This document shows, piece by piece, positions 53,361 through 64,000 of a stretch of DNA of 64,000 bases. The DNA is from Brucella tritici (lineage in GTDB: Bacteria > Pseudomonadota > Alphaproteobacteria > Rhizobiales > Rhizobiaceae). Below the pieces are notes generated by a model, which was not told the DNA's origin, did no database searches, and worked only from the letters and a program-made list of their open reading frames with translations. A program made the position numbers and the translations under genes. Each line of letters opens with the position of its first letter. The first letter of the stretch is position 1. The stretch lies in contig NZ_WBWA01000009.1 in assembly GCF_008932295.1 (NCBI RefSeq), positions 62,001 to 126,000 of the forward strand, given 5' to 3'.

Positions 53361-53740
53361 GGGAAATCTCCTCAATTAGACTATCCGTACATTTTACGGA
53401 ACTTGTAATAGCTAAGTCTCCTCAAAACTTGGCTATTGGATGTGAAGCTCTAGCGCACTTTTCAGCAGACGAGAACAGCTTTTCCCATGCTTCTATGGAA
53501 TAAAGATATTCGGAATTGTTTTGGCCTTCAAAGTGCACGAAACGAAAAAACTGGCGCAGAATTTGGGTTATTTTCGTTCGCCATATGCTCACGATCACCC
53601 CCGTTACAACGCACCATGTATGAAGGGGGCGCAAGAAACGCCCCCTCTTTTCATGTTTCATCGAATTTCAAGATCAGATGATATTCCGGCTCTGGCGTTT
53701 ACGTCATATGCAGACAACCAAAACCTGAAACCCGCTGTTT
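53361..53740. other. Intergenic region with an orphan plus-strand terminator
   Basis: No protein gene is evident. It holds the aminotransferase promoter (-) and the ilvC 3' end (-). AGGGGGCG (53624-53631) and CGCCCCCT (53639-53646) form a hairpin followed by CTTTTC on the plus strand, where no gene ends. Confidence 0.5.
53624..53652 (+). terminator. Terminator-like hairpin, T run on the plus strand
   Basis: An 8-bp GC-rich stem with 7-base loop is followed by CTTTT on +. On - it can still act as the ilvC transcript end, but with a poorer U run. Confidence 0.65.
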
Positions 53741-55458
<1,718 letters not shown>

Positions 55459-55477
55459 GGGTCTCTTCCTCCACCTT

Positions 55478-55491
55478 GTACCGTACGGTAC
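55478..55491. promoter_or_regulatory. Perfect 14-bp palindrome upstream of the tetR-type gene
   Basis: GTACCGTACGGTAC is fully symmetric and sits 20 bp before the GTG start. TetR proteins bind such short palindromes in their own promoters. The neighbouring bases repeat ACGGT once more. Confidence 0.7.
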
Positions 55492-55589
55492 GGTTCCCAA
55501 TTCATAATTATTGTTTCGTCAGTGGTCAAGCGTGTTTTCTAAAATTGCAGCCGTCTGATACGGGAATATTTTTCATCGACATCAAATGC

Positions 55590-55626
55590 AAAAAAGCGCC
55601 TCCCCGAAACCGGGAAAGCGCCCTTT
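55590..55626 (-). terminator. Terminator of kup
   Basis: On the minus strand a GC-rich imperfect stem (GCGC ends, CCCGG/CGGGG core) is followed by TTTTTT, 23 bp after the kup stop codon. Confidence 0.8.
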
Positions 55627-55648
55627 AAAACTATCGATTCCGATGGAT

Positions 55649-57604
55649 TTACAGATTCACCTGCGTTCCAATTTCCACCACACGACCGGTTGGAATCTGG
55701 AAATATTCTGTCGCGTCAGACGCGGTTCGGGCGAGCAGAATAAACAGCTTGTCCTGCCAGAGCGGCAAGCCGGAATGGGCCGATGCCTTGAGTGACCGGC
55801 GCGACAGGAAGAACGACGTCGTCATGATGTCGAATTTCCAGCCAAGCTTGCGGCATATGCCAAGCGCGCGCGGAATGTTCGGCTGCTGCATATAGCCGAA
55901 AGTGAGCGTTACCTGCATGAAGCGCTCGTTATATTGGGACACGCGCGCACGATCAGCACTTGAAACCCATGGTTTCGATGCGGTCACAACCGTCAGTATG
56001 ACATTGTTTTCGTGCAGAACCTTATAATGTTTCAGGCTGTGCATGAGCGCAGTCGGAGCACTCTTTGGATCACCCGTCAAAAACACCGCCGTGCCCGGAA
56101 CGATAGTCGGCGGACGTTTGGTCATTTGTTGGACGATGAGATCAAGCGGAACTTCAGCCTTACGCGTCTTGTGAAAGAGGTGCCGCGTCCCCCGCACCCA
56201 GGTCCACATGATCAGGACGAGCACGACGGCAATACCGATCGAAGCCCAGCCGCCCTCATGAACCTTGATGATATTCGCACTGAAGAACATAATATCGATG
56301 ATCAGGAAGCCGAGAATAATCGGCAGGGCGCGGCTCACGCGCCAGTTCCAGATACGGGTCATCACGATATAAAGAAGAACCGTGGTGACCAGCATGTTGC
56401 CAGTGACGGCAATGCCATATGCTGCTGCCAGATTGCTGGACTTCTCGAACCCGAGCACCAGAATGACCACGGCCAGCCCCAAAAGCAGGTTCACGCGCGG
56501 AATATAAATCTGGCCATGCAGTTTTTCCGACGTGTGCTGAATTTCAAGGCGCGGCAGAATGTTGAGCTGAACAGCCTGGCGTGCCACCGAATAGGCACCG
56601 GTTATTACCGCCTGACTTGCAATCACGGTTGCCGCCGTTGCCAGCAGAACCATCGGCCAAAGCGCGAAACTCGGCATCATCTGGAAAAACGGCAATGCTG
56701 CCGCTTCACCATGCGACAGGATGAACGCAGCCTGCCCGAAATAATTGAGCAGCAGGCATGGAAACACCACCCACAACCATGCACGTACGATCGGCTTGCG
56801 TCCGAAATGCCCCAGATCGGCGTAAAGAGCTTCAGCGCCGGTCATCGCAAGGAATACGGCACCAACCGTAATAAACGCCACACCGGGACTGACCGTCAGA
56901 AAGTGTACCGCATAATAGGGATTGAGCGCCATCATAACCGTGGGGTCATCGAAAATATGCCATAGGCCCGACGCACCCAGCGCCAGAAACCACAATGCCA
57001 TGATCGGACCGAAGACGATGGCGACCTTTCCCGTGCCCAATTTCTGCACCGAGAACAGCGTGACGAGAATAACGACTGTTATGGGAACCACGAATGGCGT
57101 TAAGTCTGGAGCGACGATCTCAAGACCTTCCATTGCCGAAAGAACAGAGATTGCGGGAGTAATGACCGCGTCACCAAAGAACAGCGCTGCACCGCAGATG
57201 CCGACGCCCAGAATAAGGTCAGGTCTGCCTTTCAGCGCGCCTCTGACAAGCGCCATCAGCGAAAGAATGCCGCCCTCGCCGTTGTTGTCCGCACGCAAAA
57301 CGAACAGCACGTATTTGATGGTCACAACCAGCGTCAGCGCCCAGAAGATCAGCGAAACAACACCAAGAATGTCGCTACGGGAAAGAATGCCATCGCTCGC
57401 CGCCGCATGGAGGGCTTCGCGAAAAGCATAGATAGGGCTGGTGCCGATATCACCGTAAACGACACCCAGCGCCCCAAGCACCAGCGTCTTCATGCTCTCA
57501 TTGTGCTGCTCGGCATCTTCTGCAAAAGCGACGCTTTCAGGAACACCGACGGCAGGCATAGCGGCCTGTGTCGGCGTGTCATTGCCATTTAGCTCGCCGC
57601 TCAT
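55649..57604 (-). CDS. kup: Low-affinity potassium uptake protein Kup
   Basis: The 651-residue K+/H+ symporter has about 12 helices (residues 45-450) and a C-terminal cytosolic domain. The first helix region LGALGVVYGDIGTSPIYAFREAL and GALKGRPDLILGVGICGAALFFGD are signature segments. It imports potassium into the cytosol. GAGGTG precedes the ATG. The 368-bp upstream region holds an inverted repeat TTCGCAA-AAAG-TTGCGAA. It has its own terminator. Confidence 0.95.
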   Translation of the reverse strand: MSGELNGNDTPTQAAMPAVGVPESVAFAEDAEQHNESMKTLVLGALGVVYGDIGTSPIYAFREALHAAASDGILSRSDILGVVSLIFWALTLVVTIKYVLFVLRADNNGEGGILSLMALVRGALKGRPDLILGVGICGAALFFGDAVITPAISVLSAMEGLEIVAPDLTPFVVPITVVILVTLFSVQKLGTGKVAIVFGPIMALWFLALGASGLWHIFDDPTVMMALNPYYAVHFLTVSPGVAFITVGAVFLAMTGAEALYADLGHFGRKPIVRAWLWVVFPCLLLNYFGQAAFILSHGEAAALPFFQMMPSFALWPMVLLATAATVIASQAVITGAYSVARQAVQLNILPRLEIQHTSEKLHGQIYIPRVNLLLGLAVVILVLGFEKSSNLAAAYGIAVTGNMLVTTVLLYIVMTRIWNWRVSRALPIILGFLIIDIMFFSANIIKVHEGGWASIGIAVVLVLIMWTWVRGTRHLFHKTRKAEVPLDLIVQQMTKRPPTIVPGTAVFLTGDPKSAPTALMHSLKHYKVLHENNVILTVVTASKPWVSSADRARVSQYNERFMQVTLTFGYMQQPNIPRALGICRKLGWKFDIMTTSFFLSRRSLKASAHSGLPLWQDKLFILLARTASDATEYFQIPTGRVVEIGTQVNL

Positions 57605-57972
57605 ATGCAGGCACCTCGCAACTTCCTGAAAAGATTCTGGCTGGAGTTACTGGGGATCGAATTGAGATAATGAGCGTATTCGCAAAAAGTTGCGAATTGC
57701 CGCATTGCTGCCGTAGCGTTGCCGAAATCAGCATTAATCATGGACATGGCGCCGATTGAAAGTGGCGATCTGCCCGAATGCAATGACAATAGACTTGCCT
57801 CGGCGCGGAAAGCAGATGTCGGAAAACTGCTTCAATGCTTCCCTCATACGATCCTGCGCCCCCCAACGCGTATGAATAGTGGCGGACGCCTAAAGCTTGT
57901 CTCACACGAATACAAATGCGCTTTTTGCACAGCTCTAGTCTGAGCCATGCATCAAGCGCATTGACAGACGCG
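57605..57972. other. Intergenic region upstream of kup
   Basis: No gene is evident. An inverted repeat, TTCGCAA (57679-57685) and TTGCGAA (57690-57696), lies about 75 bp before the kup ATG and may be an operator. No terminator for pdxJ is obvious. Confidence 0.5.
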
Positions 57973-58710
57973 TTACGCAAGGGCCGCAATGTAGCGGCTG
58001 ACCGTTACCGGCATCCCATACATCAGTGCATCGGCGGTCAGCCCGTGTCCAATGGAAACTTCGCTCAATTGCGGGATACGTTTCACCAGCGCCGGCAGAT
58101 TGTCTACTGTCAGATCATGTCCCGCGTTAATATCGAGGCCAAGCTCCGTAGCGGCATTTGCAGCTTTTTCCAGTCGATCTAGCTCGCGCACTGCAGCTGC
58201 CGGGTCATCATAGGTTGCACCATAAGGGCCCGTGTAGAGTTCCACACGATCCACACCGATTGAAGCCGCTCGTTCGTAGCCAAGCGGATCGGGATCGGCG
58301 AACAAGGATACACGCATACCACCGGCTTTCAGGCGAGCCACGATTGGAGCCAGAAAGTCAGCCTTCGACACAAAGTCCCAACCATGATCCGAGGTCGCCT
58401 GCGTTGGATCATCAGGTACGAGCGTCACCTGTTCCGGCTGATGCTTCTCCACCAGATCAAGGAACGCCTCGCTTGGGAAACCTTCAATATTGAACTCTGC
58501 CTGCGGAAATTCATCATCGATCAAAGCGCGTATATCGCCGAGATCGGAAAACCGGATATGACGCTGATCGGGACGCGGATGCACCGTCAATCCGGCAGCT
58601 CCAGCGGCAAGAGCAGCGCGGCCTAGACCGGTAACGCTTGGCCATGGCAAATCGCGCCGGTTTCGCAGCATCGCAACAGCGTTGAGATTGACCGATAATT
58701 TCGCAGGCAT
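57973..58710 (-). CDS. pdxJ: Pyridoxine 5'-phosphate synthase
   Basis: The 245-residue TIM-barrel enzyme condenses 1-deoxyxylulose 5-phosphate with 3-amino-2-oxopropyl phosphate, the last step of the DXP-dependent vitamin B6 pathway. [20 protein letters not shown] opens the chain; [32 protein letters not shown] and [12 protein letters not shown] are typical, with the catalytic Glu in [12 protein letters not shown]. Several PLP enzymes nearby use the end product. It is divergent from the SpoIIAA-like gene. Confidence 0.96.
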   Translation of the reverse strand: MPAKLSVNLNAVAMLRNRRDLPWPSVTGLGRAALAAGAAGLTVHPRPDQRHIRFSDLGDIRALIDDEFPQAEFNIEGFPSEAFLDLVEKHQPEQVTLVPDDPTQATSDHGWDFVSKADFLAPIVARLKAGGMRVSLFADPDPLGYERAASIGVDRVELYTGPYGATYDDPAAAVRELDRLEKAANAATELGLDINAGHDLTVDNLPALVKRIPQLSEVSIGHGLTADALMYGMPVTVSRYIAALA

Positions 58711-58922
58711 TGGAGACTCCCGGATGAATATTCCGCTTTATAACGCCTGCCATGAAAAAATGTGAGTGTTTTGCCGTCGCACCGCAGCCGCAATCCCCAA
58801 TCATGAAATCTGCCTGCAACAAACGGGGTTTGCGGAGTTTTCCAGTTCGCATCAATTTGTAAGCGACCGCAACCTTTGTCCCTGCTCGGGCGTTTAAGCC
58901 GATCGATAAATGGAGGTCTATG

Positions 58923-59321
58923 ATGCGAAATGAGGACATACCTGTCATTCGCCGCATTCCAACAAACAGGGAAGACGTTTTCGCTTTTGCAATTGAAGGA
59001 CATCTCGACGATGCCTCACTGGAGAATCTCTACGGGCTTCTCGACGCAGCTTACGAAACGCATGAAGAAATCGATCTACTGATCCGCCTAACCGGCTATG
59101 AAGGGGTCGATTGGACGGCTGCGTTCTCAGAAAGCATGCTCTCCATGCGTTCAAAGTCTCTCAAAAAGCTTCGTCACTATGCAATCGTTGGCGGCCCCTT
59201 GTGGATACAGGCCAGCATAACACTCATGCAGCCTTTTCTGTCCATAGAGCTTCGCGCTTTCGAAGCAGACGAAGAAAACGAAGCCTGGGAGTGGCTCAGC
59301 GCCCAACCAACAGACGAATAA
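58923..59321 (+). CDS. SpoIIAA-like (STAS/SEC14-type) protein
   Basis: The 132-residue protein resembles the SpoIIAA-like family: FAIEGHLDDASLENLYGLLDAAYETHEEIDLLIRLTGYEGVD is the conserved pattern, here in two parts, with acidic C-terminus ENEAWEWLSAQ. The fold is STAS/CRAL-TRIO-like; function is unknown, possibly binding hydrophobic ligands. Two ATGs stand together; the second (58923) is better spaced from GGAGG. Its TAA stop directly touches the stop of the convergent helicase gene. Confidence 0.78.
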   Translation: MRNEDIPVIRRIPTNREDVFAFAIEGHLDDASLENLYGLLDAAYETHEEIDLLIRLTGYEGVDWTAAFSESMLSMRSKSLKKLRHYAIVGGPLWIQASITLMQPFLSIELRAFEADEENEAWEWLSAQPTDE

Positions 59322-60443
59322 TTATTTTACAATGGTCAAACGTTCGGCTGCACGCGTGATCGCCGTGTAAAGCCACCGTTCACGTGTATCGCGAAACGCG
59401 AAACTTTCGTCAAAGAGCACGACTTCATCCCACTGGGAACCCTGCGCTTTGTGTACCGTCAAGGCATAACCATAATCAAAATCGTCGTAGCGCTTTTTAG
59501 TCTGCCAGGGAATTTCGCTGTCGGGATCTTCGAACTGTGCCTTGAGCAGCTTGATCTTCGCCACACCGCGATCATCGTCCTCAGGTGTAACCAGGAGATT
59601 AATGCCGGGCTTCACCGTTTCCTTGGATGATGTCATCACCTTCCAAAGTGAACCGTTGAGAAGTCCCTTGGCGGGATCGTTACGCAGGCAGACCAGCTTG
59701 TCGCCAGCCTGTGGGTAATCCGCAGTAAAGCCTTTTAGCTCCCGAAGGCGCTGATTATAGCGGCGGCGCGTTCGATTGGTGCCGACGAGCACCTGATCGG
59801 CAGACAGCACCATTTCCTGATTAACGTCGCCTTTTCCGATAACCCTTGCGGCGCCATGGTCACCATAGGGAAGCTCACGCCCTTCCCGCACATCGAGCGC
59901 CATACGGATGATTGGATTGTCCTGCGCCTGACGATGAATCTCGGTCAAGAGATAATCCGGGTCGTGTTCCGTGAAAAAGCCCCCTCCGGAAATAGGAGGC
60001 AACTGCCCGGGATCGCCGAGAACGAGGATCGGAGTGCCGAAACTCATCAGATCGCGTCCCAGCGCCTCATCGACCATGGAACATTCGTCGACGACGATCA
60101 TCGCCGCTTTGGCGACAGGGCTTTGCCGGTTAAGCGAGAAAGTCGGCGCGATGGAAGTCTTGCCAGTCGTTTCGTCTTCAATCGCTTCTTCGCCACGTGG
60201 GCGGTAGATCAACGAATGGAGCGTGCGGGCATTGCTGGCGCCTTTCGAGCGCAGCACCTGCGCCGCCTTGCCGGTAAAGGCTGCAAACTGCACATCGCCA
60301 TCCACATGCTCGGCGAAATAGCGGGCGAGCGTCGTCTTGCCCGTACCCGCATAGCCGAACAATCTGAAAATGGGACTGCGGCCGTCTTTAAGCCATTGCC
60401 CGACGGCCTTCAGCGCCTGATCCTGTTCCGGTGAAAACTGCAT
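59322..60443 (-). CDS. RecD-like ATP-dependent DNA helicase
   Basis: The 373-residue protein is a small superfamily 1 helicase: Walker A FGYAGTGKTTLARYF (about residues 28-42), Walker B IVVDECSMVDE, QLPPISGG with motif III Gln, and the UvrD_C_2-type end ALTVHKAQGSQWDEVVLF and YTAITRAAERLTIV. It lacks the long N-terminal region of RecD2, and recB or recC genes are not nearby. It may be a single-subunit repair or phage-like helicase of host origin. Its stop directly abuts that of the + strand gene. Confidence 0.87.
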   Translation of the reverse strand: MQFSPEQDQALKAVGQWLKDGRSPIFRLFGYAGTGKTTLARYFAEHVDGDVQFAAFTGKAAQVLRSKGASNARTLHSLIYRPRGEEAIEDETTGKTSIAPTFSLNRQSPVAKAAMIVVDECSMVDEALGRDLMSFGTPILVLGDPGQLPPISGGGFFTEHDPDYLLTEIHRQAQDNPIIRMALDVREGRELPYGDHGAARVIGKGDVNQEMVLSADQVLVGTNRTRRRYNQRLRELKGFTADYPQAGDKLVCLRNDPAKGLLNGSLWKVMTSSKETVKPGINLLVTPEDDDRGVAKIKLLKAQFEDPDSEIPWQTKKRYDDFDYGYALTVHKAQGSQWDEVVLFDESFAFRDTRERWLYTAITRAAERLTIVK

Positions 60444-60491
60444 GATCCTTTCAGACAGGATTCGCCGCCTGAAAACAAGATCAAACCGTGA

Positions 60492-61460
60492 TCAAACGTT
60501 TTTGCTCACCAGCGCCGCAAATCTGTCGAGATCGACATTGCCGCCGCTGACGATCACGCCCACACGCTTGCCTTGCAGCTTCGATGCTATCTGTCGTGCG
60601 CCAGCAAAAGCGAGACACCCTGTAGGCTCGACCACCATTTTCATCCGACTGGCGAAGAATTTCATACCTTCAACCAGTTCATTGTCGCTGACGGCCAGAA
60701 TATCGCGAACAGTTTCGCGGATAATGGCAAAGGTCATGTCGCCGAGAGCTTGCGTCTGGGCGCCGTCCGCCAGAGTCTTCGGCACATCGATGTGAACTAT
60801 CTTGCCAGAGCGGAAGGATTGCTGACCGTCGTTCCCCGCCTCCGGCTCCACGCCGTAGACGTCACAGCCCGGCGATAAGGCTTTCGCGGCGAGCGCCGAA
60901 CCTGCAAGCAGGCCACCACCGCCGAGACAAACGAACAGAGCGTCAAGCGGACCCGTTTCCTCGATCAACTCCTTGGCCGCAGTTCCCTGCCCGGCGATAA
61001 TATCGGGATGATTGAACGGCGGAATGAGGGTCAGCCCACCCTCTTCGGCCAGGCGCTTCGAGAGCTCATCGCGATCTTCTTCATAGCGGTTATAGGTAAC
61101 AACCTTCGCGCCATAGCCCCGCGTTGCGTCAAGCTTCGCGCGCGGCGCATCCTCAGGCATGATGATGGTCGCGCCAATGCCGAGCAATTTTGCTGCGAGC
61201 GCAATTGCCTGCGCGTGATTGCCGGACGAAAAAGCCAGCACACCTCGCGCCTTTTGCTCATCTGTAAACCGCGACAGAGCATTGAAGGCACCACGAAACT
61301 TGAACGCACCGATGCGCTGGAAATTCTCGCATTTGAAAAAGAACTGCGCGCCGGTTTCGCGGTCGATAGTTGATGATGTGAACACCGGAGTATGGTGCGC
61401 GTAACCTTCGATCTGCTTTGCGGCCGAGATCACATCTTCATAAGTTGGAATCTGCTTCAT
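60492..61460 (-). CDS. Threonine/serine dehydratase-like PLP enzyme
   Basis: The 322-residue fold-type II PLP enzyme has the lysine in FKFRGAFNAL (about residue 53), SSGNHAQAIALAAKLLG, the phosphate loop CLGGGGLLAG and IVSGGNVDLD at the end. It matches catabolic threonine dehydratase or serine racemase; it has no C-terminal ACT domain, so it is not the feedback-inhibited biosynthetic form. Starts at 61475, 61463 and 61460 are possible; 61460 is best spaced from GAGG. It is 18 bp from the LysE gene on the same strand. Confidence 0.88.
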   Translation of the reverse strand: MKQIPTYEDVISAAKQIEGYAHHTPVFTSSTIDRETGAQFFFKCENFQRIGAFKFRGAFNALSRFTDEQKARGVLAFSSGNHAQAIALAAKLLGIGATIIMPEDAPRAKLDATRGYGAKVVTYNRYEEDRDELSKRLAEEGGLTLIPPFNHPDIIAGQGTAAKELIEETGPLDALFVCLGGGGLLAGSALAAKALSPGCDVYGVEPEAGNDGQQSFRSGKIVHIDVPKTLADGAQTQALGDMTFAIIRETVRDILAVSDNELVEGMKFFASRMKMVVEPTGCLAFAGARQIASKLQGKRVGVIVSGGNVDLDRFAALVSKNV

Positions 61461-61478
61461 CATTCGCCTCTTCATTCT

Positions 61479-62078
61479 CTATTTCAGCATCGGCCACAGG
61501 CTCAGAACGAGCAGCAAGGCCATGATAAGATTGAACCATTTCAATCGAACAGGATCGGAAAGCCAGTTGCGCAGCAATGTGCCAAATCCTGCCCAGACCG
61601 AAACGCTCGGCAAATTCACAATCGCGAATGCAGCGCTGACCAGAAGCACGGCGACATAATAGTTGTCGTGATTGGCATAGGTGGCAATTCCCGTGATCGC
61701 CATTACCCAAGCTTTCGGGTTGACCCACTGGAACGCCGCTGCCTGCAAAAAAGTCATAGGCTCGGCTTTATCGCGATGTTTTGCCTCTCCGATGGAACGC
61801 GACATGGCAATTTTCCAGGCGAGATAGAGCATATAAGCACCGCCCGCGAACTTCAGCGCGGCGTAGAATGACGGAACCGTCTCAATCAAAGCGCCGAGAC
61901 CGAAACCAACCGCCAGCAGCAATATGAAAAACCCGACACCGATACCAAGCATATGCGGGATCGTACGGCGGAAACCGAAATTTACGCCGGATGCCAGAAG
62001 CATCAGATTGTTTGGTCCCGGCGTAACGGATGACACGAAGGCGAAGACGAGAAGCGCCAGAAAAATTTCAACAGACAT
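61479..62078 (-). CDS. LysE-family amino acid exporter
   Basis: The 199-residue protein has about six helices and the LysE/RhtB start FVSSVTPGPNNLMLLASGVNFG (in SSVTPGPNNLMLLASG), then FKFAGGAYMLYLAWKI-like sequence (ALKFAGGAYMLYLAWK) and WVNPKAWVMAITG. It probably exports an amino acid such as lysine, threonine or homoserine. It precedes the dehydratase gene by 18 bp, suggesting joint disposal of threonine or serine by export and deamination. Confidence 0.9.
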   Translation of the reverse strand: MSVEIFLALLVFAFVSSVTPGPNNLMLLASGVNFGFRRTIPHMLGIGVGFFILLLAVGFGLGALIETVPSFYAALKFAGGAYMLYLAWKIAMSRSIGEAKHRDKAEPMTFLQAAAFQWVNPKAWVMAITGIATYANHDNYYVAVLLVSAAFAIVNLPSVSVWAGFGTLLRNWLSDPVRLKWFNLIMALLLVLSLWPMLK

Positions 62079-62117
62079 AGGACGGCCCCAATTTACGGGG
62101 ACAAATTAGCTCAATAA

Positions 62118-62151
62118 AAAACCGGCACAATCGAAACATTGTGCCGGTTTT
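62118..62151. terminator. Bidirectional-type terminator between ilvH and the lysE-type gene
   Basis: AAAACCGGCACAAT and ATTGTGCCGGTTTT pair perfectly around CGAAAC. It follows ilvH by 33 bp on the minus strand, with a good U run, and ends the ilvI-ilvH transcript. Confidence 0.92.
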
Positions 62152-62183
62152 CAAACATATTGTATCGATTTTGTCGGAAGCTT

Positions 62184-62756
62184 TTACATGCCTTCTGGAC
62201 CGCGGTTCATGGCTGCGACACCGGTACGGCAGGTCTCAACCAGCCCGAGCGGTTTCATGATCGAGATAAACTGATCGATCTTGGCGGTCTTTCCGGTAAT
62301 CTCCAGAATGAAGTGATCAGTCGTCGCATCAACCACCTTGGCCTTGAAAGCGTCGGCAAGGCGAAGCGTTTCGGCCCTTGCCTCACCTTTGCCAGCGACC
62401 TTCACCAGCGCCAGCTCACGCTCGACAGGACGATCGTGGCCGAGTTCAAAGGCGCGGTGGCTGAGATCGACAACGCGGTGAACCGGAACAATACGAGCCA
62501 GCTGGTGGCGGATCTGGTCGAGCACGTGCGGCGTGCCGCGCGTCACGATTGTAATGCGCGACAGGTGCTTTTCATGCTCGGTTTCCGAAACCGTCAGGCT
62601 TTCAATATTGTAGCCACGACCAGAGAAAAGGCCGATCACGCGGGCAAGGACGCCCGGTTCGTTGTCAACGAGTACGGCAAGCGTATGCGTTTCCGGCGTT
62701 TGGGTTTCGGCTGCAATGAAATAGGCCGATCCGGAAGCTAGGTTCTGTGCATTCAT
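62184..62756 (-). CDS. ilvH: Acetolactate synthase small subunit
   Basis: The 190-residue regulatory subunit has an N-terminal ACT domain (HTLAVLVDNEPGVLARVIGLFSGRGYNIESL, split here by GVLARVIGLF), SETEHEKHLSRITIV, and a C-terminal domain ending in EITGKTAKIDQFISIM. It binds valine and controls IlvI. It lies 17 bp downstream of ilvI in the same operon. The first ATG is used; CGGAGGAAAG precedes it, a very good ribosome binding site. Confidence 0.96.
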   Translation of the reverse strand: MNAQNLASGSAYFIAAETQTPETHTLAVLVDNEPGVLARVIGLFSGRGYNIESLTVSETEHEKHLSRITIVTRGTPHVLDQIRHQLARIVPVHRVVDLSHRAFELGHDRPVERELALVKVAGKGEARAETLRLADAFKAKVVDATTDHFILEITGKTAKIDQFISIMKPLGLVETCRTGVAAMNRGPEGM

Positions 62757-62773
62757 GATTTCTTTCCTCCGGA

Positions 62774-64000
62774 TCAGACGAGCGCGCGGCCCTTGGCATC
62801 AATGGCGTTGGCAACTGCCTCATCTGTTGCTTCATCAGGCAACAGCATTTCGTTATGTGCCTTGCCCGACGGGATCATTGGGAAGCAGTTGGCGAGATTT
62901 GCCACGCGGCAGTCGAAGATAACCGGCTTGTCGATGTCGATCATTTCCTGAATGGCGGCATCGAGATTACCTGGCTTGTCACAGCGGATACCATGCGCGC
63001 CGTAGGCTTCGGCCAGCTTGACGAAATCCGGCATTGCCTCGGTATAGGAGTGCGACAAGCGGTTGCCATGCAGGAGCTGCTGCCATTGGCGCACCATGCC
63101 CATATACTGGTTGTTCAGGATGAAGATCTTGATCGGCGCATTATGCTGGATGGCAGCCGACATTTCCTGAATGCACATCTGGATCGAGGCATCGCCTGCA
63201 ATGTCGATAACCAGCGCATCAGGGTGCGCGATCTGTACCCCGAGAGCCGCCGGCAGGCCGTAACCCATGGTGCCGAGACCGCCAGAGGTCAACCAGCGGT
63301 TCGGTTCCTCAAAACCATAGAACTGCGCAGCCCACATCTGGTGCTGGCCAACTTCCGTGGTGATGTAGGTCTTCCGATCCTTGGTCAGTTCATAAAGCCG
63401 CTCAATTGCATATTGCGGCATGATGACGTCCTTGTTCGGCGCATAGGCGAGCGAATTGCGGGCACGCCAGCGATCGATCTGCTCCCACCATGCACCGATT
63501 GCCTGCTTTTCCGGCTTCTTTTCAGAGGCACGGAACTGCCGAACGATATCTTCCAGAACATGCGCGACATCACCAATGATCGGCACGTCGACACGCACGC
63601 TCTTGTTAATCGACGACGGGTCGATATCGATATGGATTTTCTTCGAGTTCGGAGAAAATGCGTTCAGACGTCCGGTGATGCGGTCATCGAAACGGGCACC
63701 GACGCACAGCATCACATCGCAATCATGCATGGTCATGTTGGCTTCGTAAGTGCCATGCATACCGAGCATGCCGAGCCAGTTCTTGCCGGAGGCTGGATAA
63801 GCGCCGAGACCCATCAGCGTGGATGTGATCGGGAAATTGCTGATCTCGACCAGCTCGCGCAGCAGACGGGAAGCTGCCGGGCCGGAATTGATCACGCCGC
63901 CGCCCGAATAGATGACGGGCTTCTTTGCATTAAGGAGCAGACGAACGGCATCCGAAATTGCCTGAGCATTGCCGTCGAGAACCGGACGGTAGCTGGTGCG
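62774..64000 (-). CDS. ilvI: Acetolactate synthase large subunit, 5' end beyond window
   Basis: About 408 codons of the C-terminal two thirds are present; the N-terminal PYR domain lies outside. Visible are the central FAD domain (GARFDDRITGRLNAFSPNSK) and the C-terminal thiamine diphosphate domain with GLGTMGYGLPAALGVQIAHP and DIAGDASIQMCIQEMSAA plus ILNNQYMGMVRQWQ. The enzyme condenses pyruvate with pyruvate or 2-oxobutyrate, the first shared step for branched-chain amino acids. The frame is open to the right edge without stop, which shows the gene is cut by the window, not truncated. Confidence 0.97.
   Translation of the reverse strand, partial: RTSYRPVLDGNAQAISDAVRLLLNAKKPVIYSGGGVINSGPAASRLLRELVEISNFPITSTLMGLGAYPASGKNWLGMLGMHGTYEANMTMHDCDVMLCVGARFDDRITGRLNAFSPNSKKIHIDIDPSSINKSVRVDVPIIGDVAHVLEDIVRQFRASEKKPEKQAIGAWWEQIDRWRARNSLAYAPNKDVIMPQYAIERLYELTKDRKTYITTEVGQHQMWAAQFYGFEEPNRWLTSGGLGTMGYGLPAALGVQIAHPDALVIDIAGDASIQMCIQEMSAAIQHNAPIKIFILNNQYMGMVRQWQQLLHGNRLSHSYTEAMPDFVKLAEAYGAHGIRCDKPGNLDAAIQEMIDIDKPVIFDCRVANLANCFPMIPSGKAHNEMLLPDEATDEAVANAIDAKGRALV

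Overview
The window reads as chromosomal DNA of an alphaproteobacterium of the order Rhizobiales, most likely Brucellaceae (Brucella/Ochrobactrum group). The signs are a BA14K-type secreted protein, a rhizobial-type phosphonate monoester hydrolase, a fused SecDF, a palindromic repeat resembling the Brucella RS elements, dense ABC transport operons and even, moderately high GC throughout. I see no phage, transposase, integron, CRISPR array or rRNA operon. Most of the window is ordinary, tightly packed metabolic and transport DNA. This is inference from gene content; no database search was run.

Layout. 1-426: non-coding DNA ending in a 106-bp palindromic repeat. 427-9354: an FAD oxidoreductase fused to a GcvT domain, a small secreted protein, a large MscS channel and SecDF. 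9432-12957: a Kef-type antiporter coupled to a YbhN-like membrane protein, then a small serine hydrolase. 12999-15710: a sulfate ABC operon (sbp-cysT-cysW, no cysA), preceded by an undescribed 62-residue gene with its own promoter. 16341-19551: a TerC/CBS protein, a DedA protein and tRNA-Lys(CTT). 19819-28036: an EF-hand protein, then a minus-strand operon of phosphonate monoester hydrolase, peptide-type ABC transporter and a FucU-like mutarotase. 28176-30224: a large membrane-anchored protein of unknown function.

30572-35752: a sugar ABC operon (binding protein, permease, short ATPase, SDR dehydrogenase) divergent from a Gfo/Idh/MocA dehydrogenase, with a perfect palindrome in the shared promoter region. 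35749-40615: a vitamin B12 uptake operon (btuB-btuF-btuC-btuD) under a cobalamin riboswitch. 40732-45690: a YhiI/RbbA/YhhJ-type ABC efflux system. Two perfect FNR-type boxes lie in the otherwise empty DNA upstream of it. 46226-53360: single genes (a GHL10-type hydrolase without a signal peptide, universal stress protein, flavin-binding protein, PhzF, NUDIX, endonuclease/phosphatase, BA14K, aminotransferase).

53741-64000: ilvC, a TetR regulator with a palindromic operator, kup, pdxJ, a SpoIIAA-like protein, a RecD-like helicase, a threonine dehydratase-like enzyme, a LysE exporter, and ilvH-ilvI running off the right edge. Branched-chain amino acid synthesis (ilvC, ilvH, ilvI) and related PLP enzymes therefore cluster loosely at this end.

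Regulatory features stand out more than new protein families. All three operons that carry a binding-protein gene have a strong hairpin just after that gene. Several promoters contain perfect palindromes, and two pairs of convergent genes have touching or shared stop codons.
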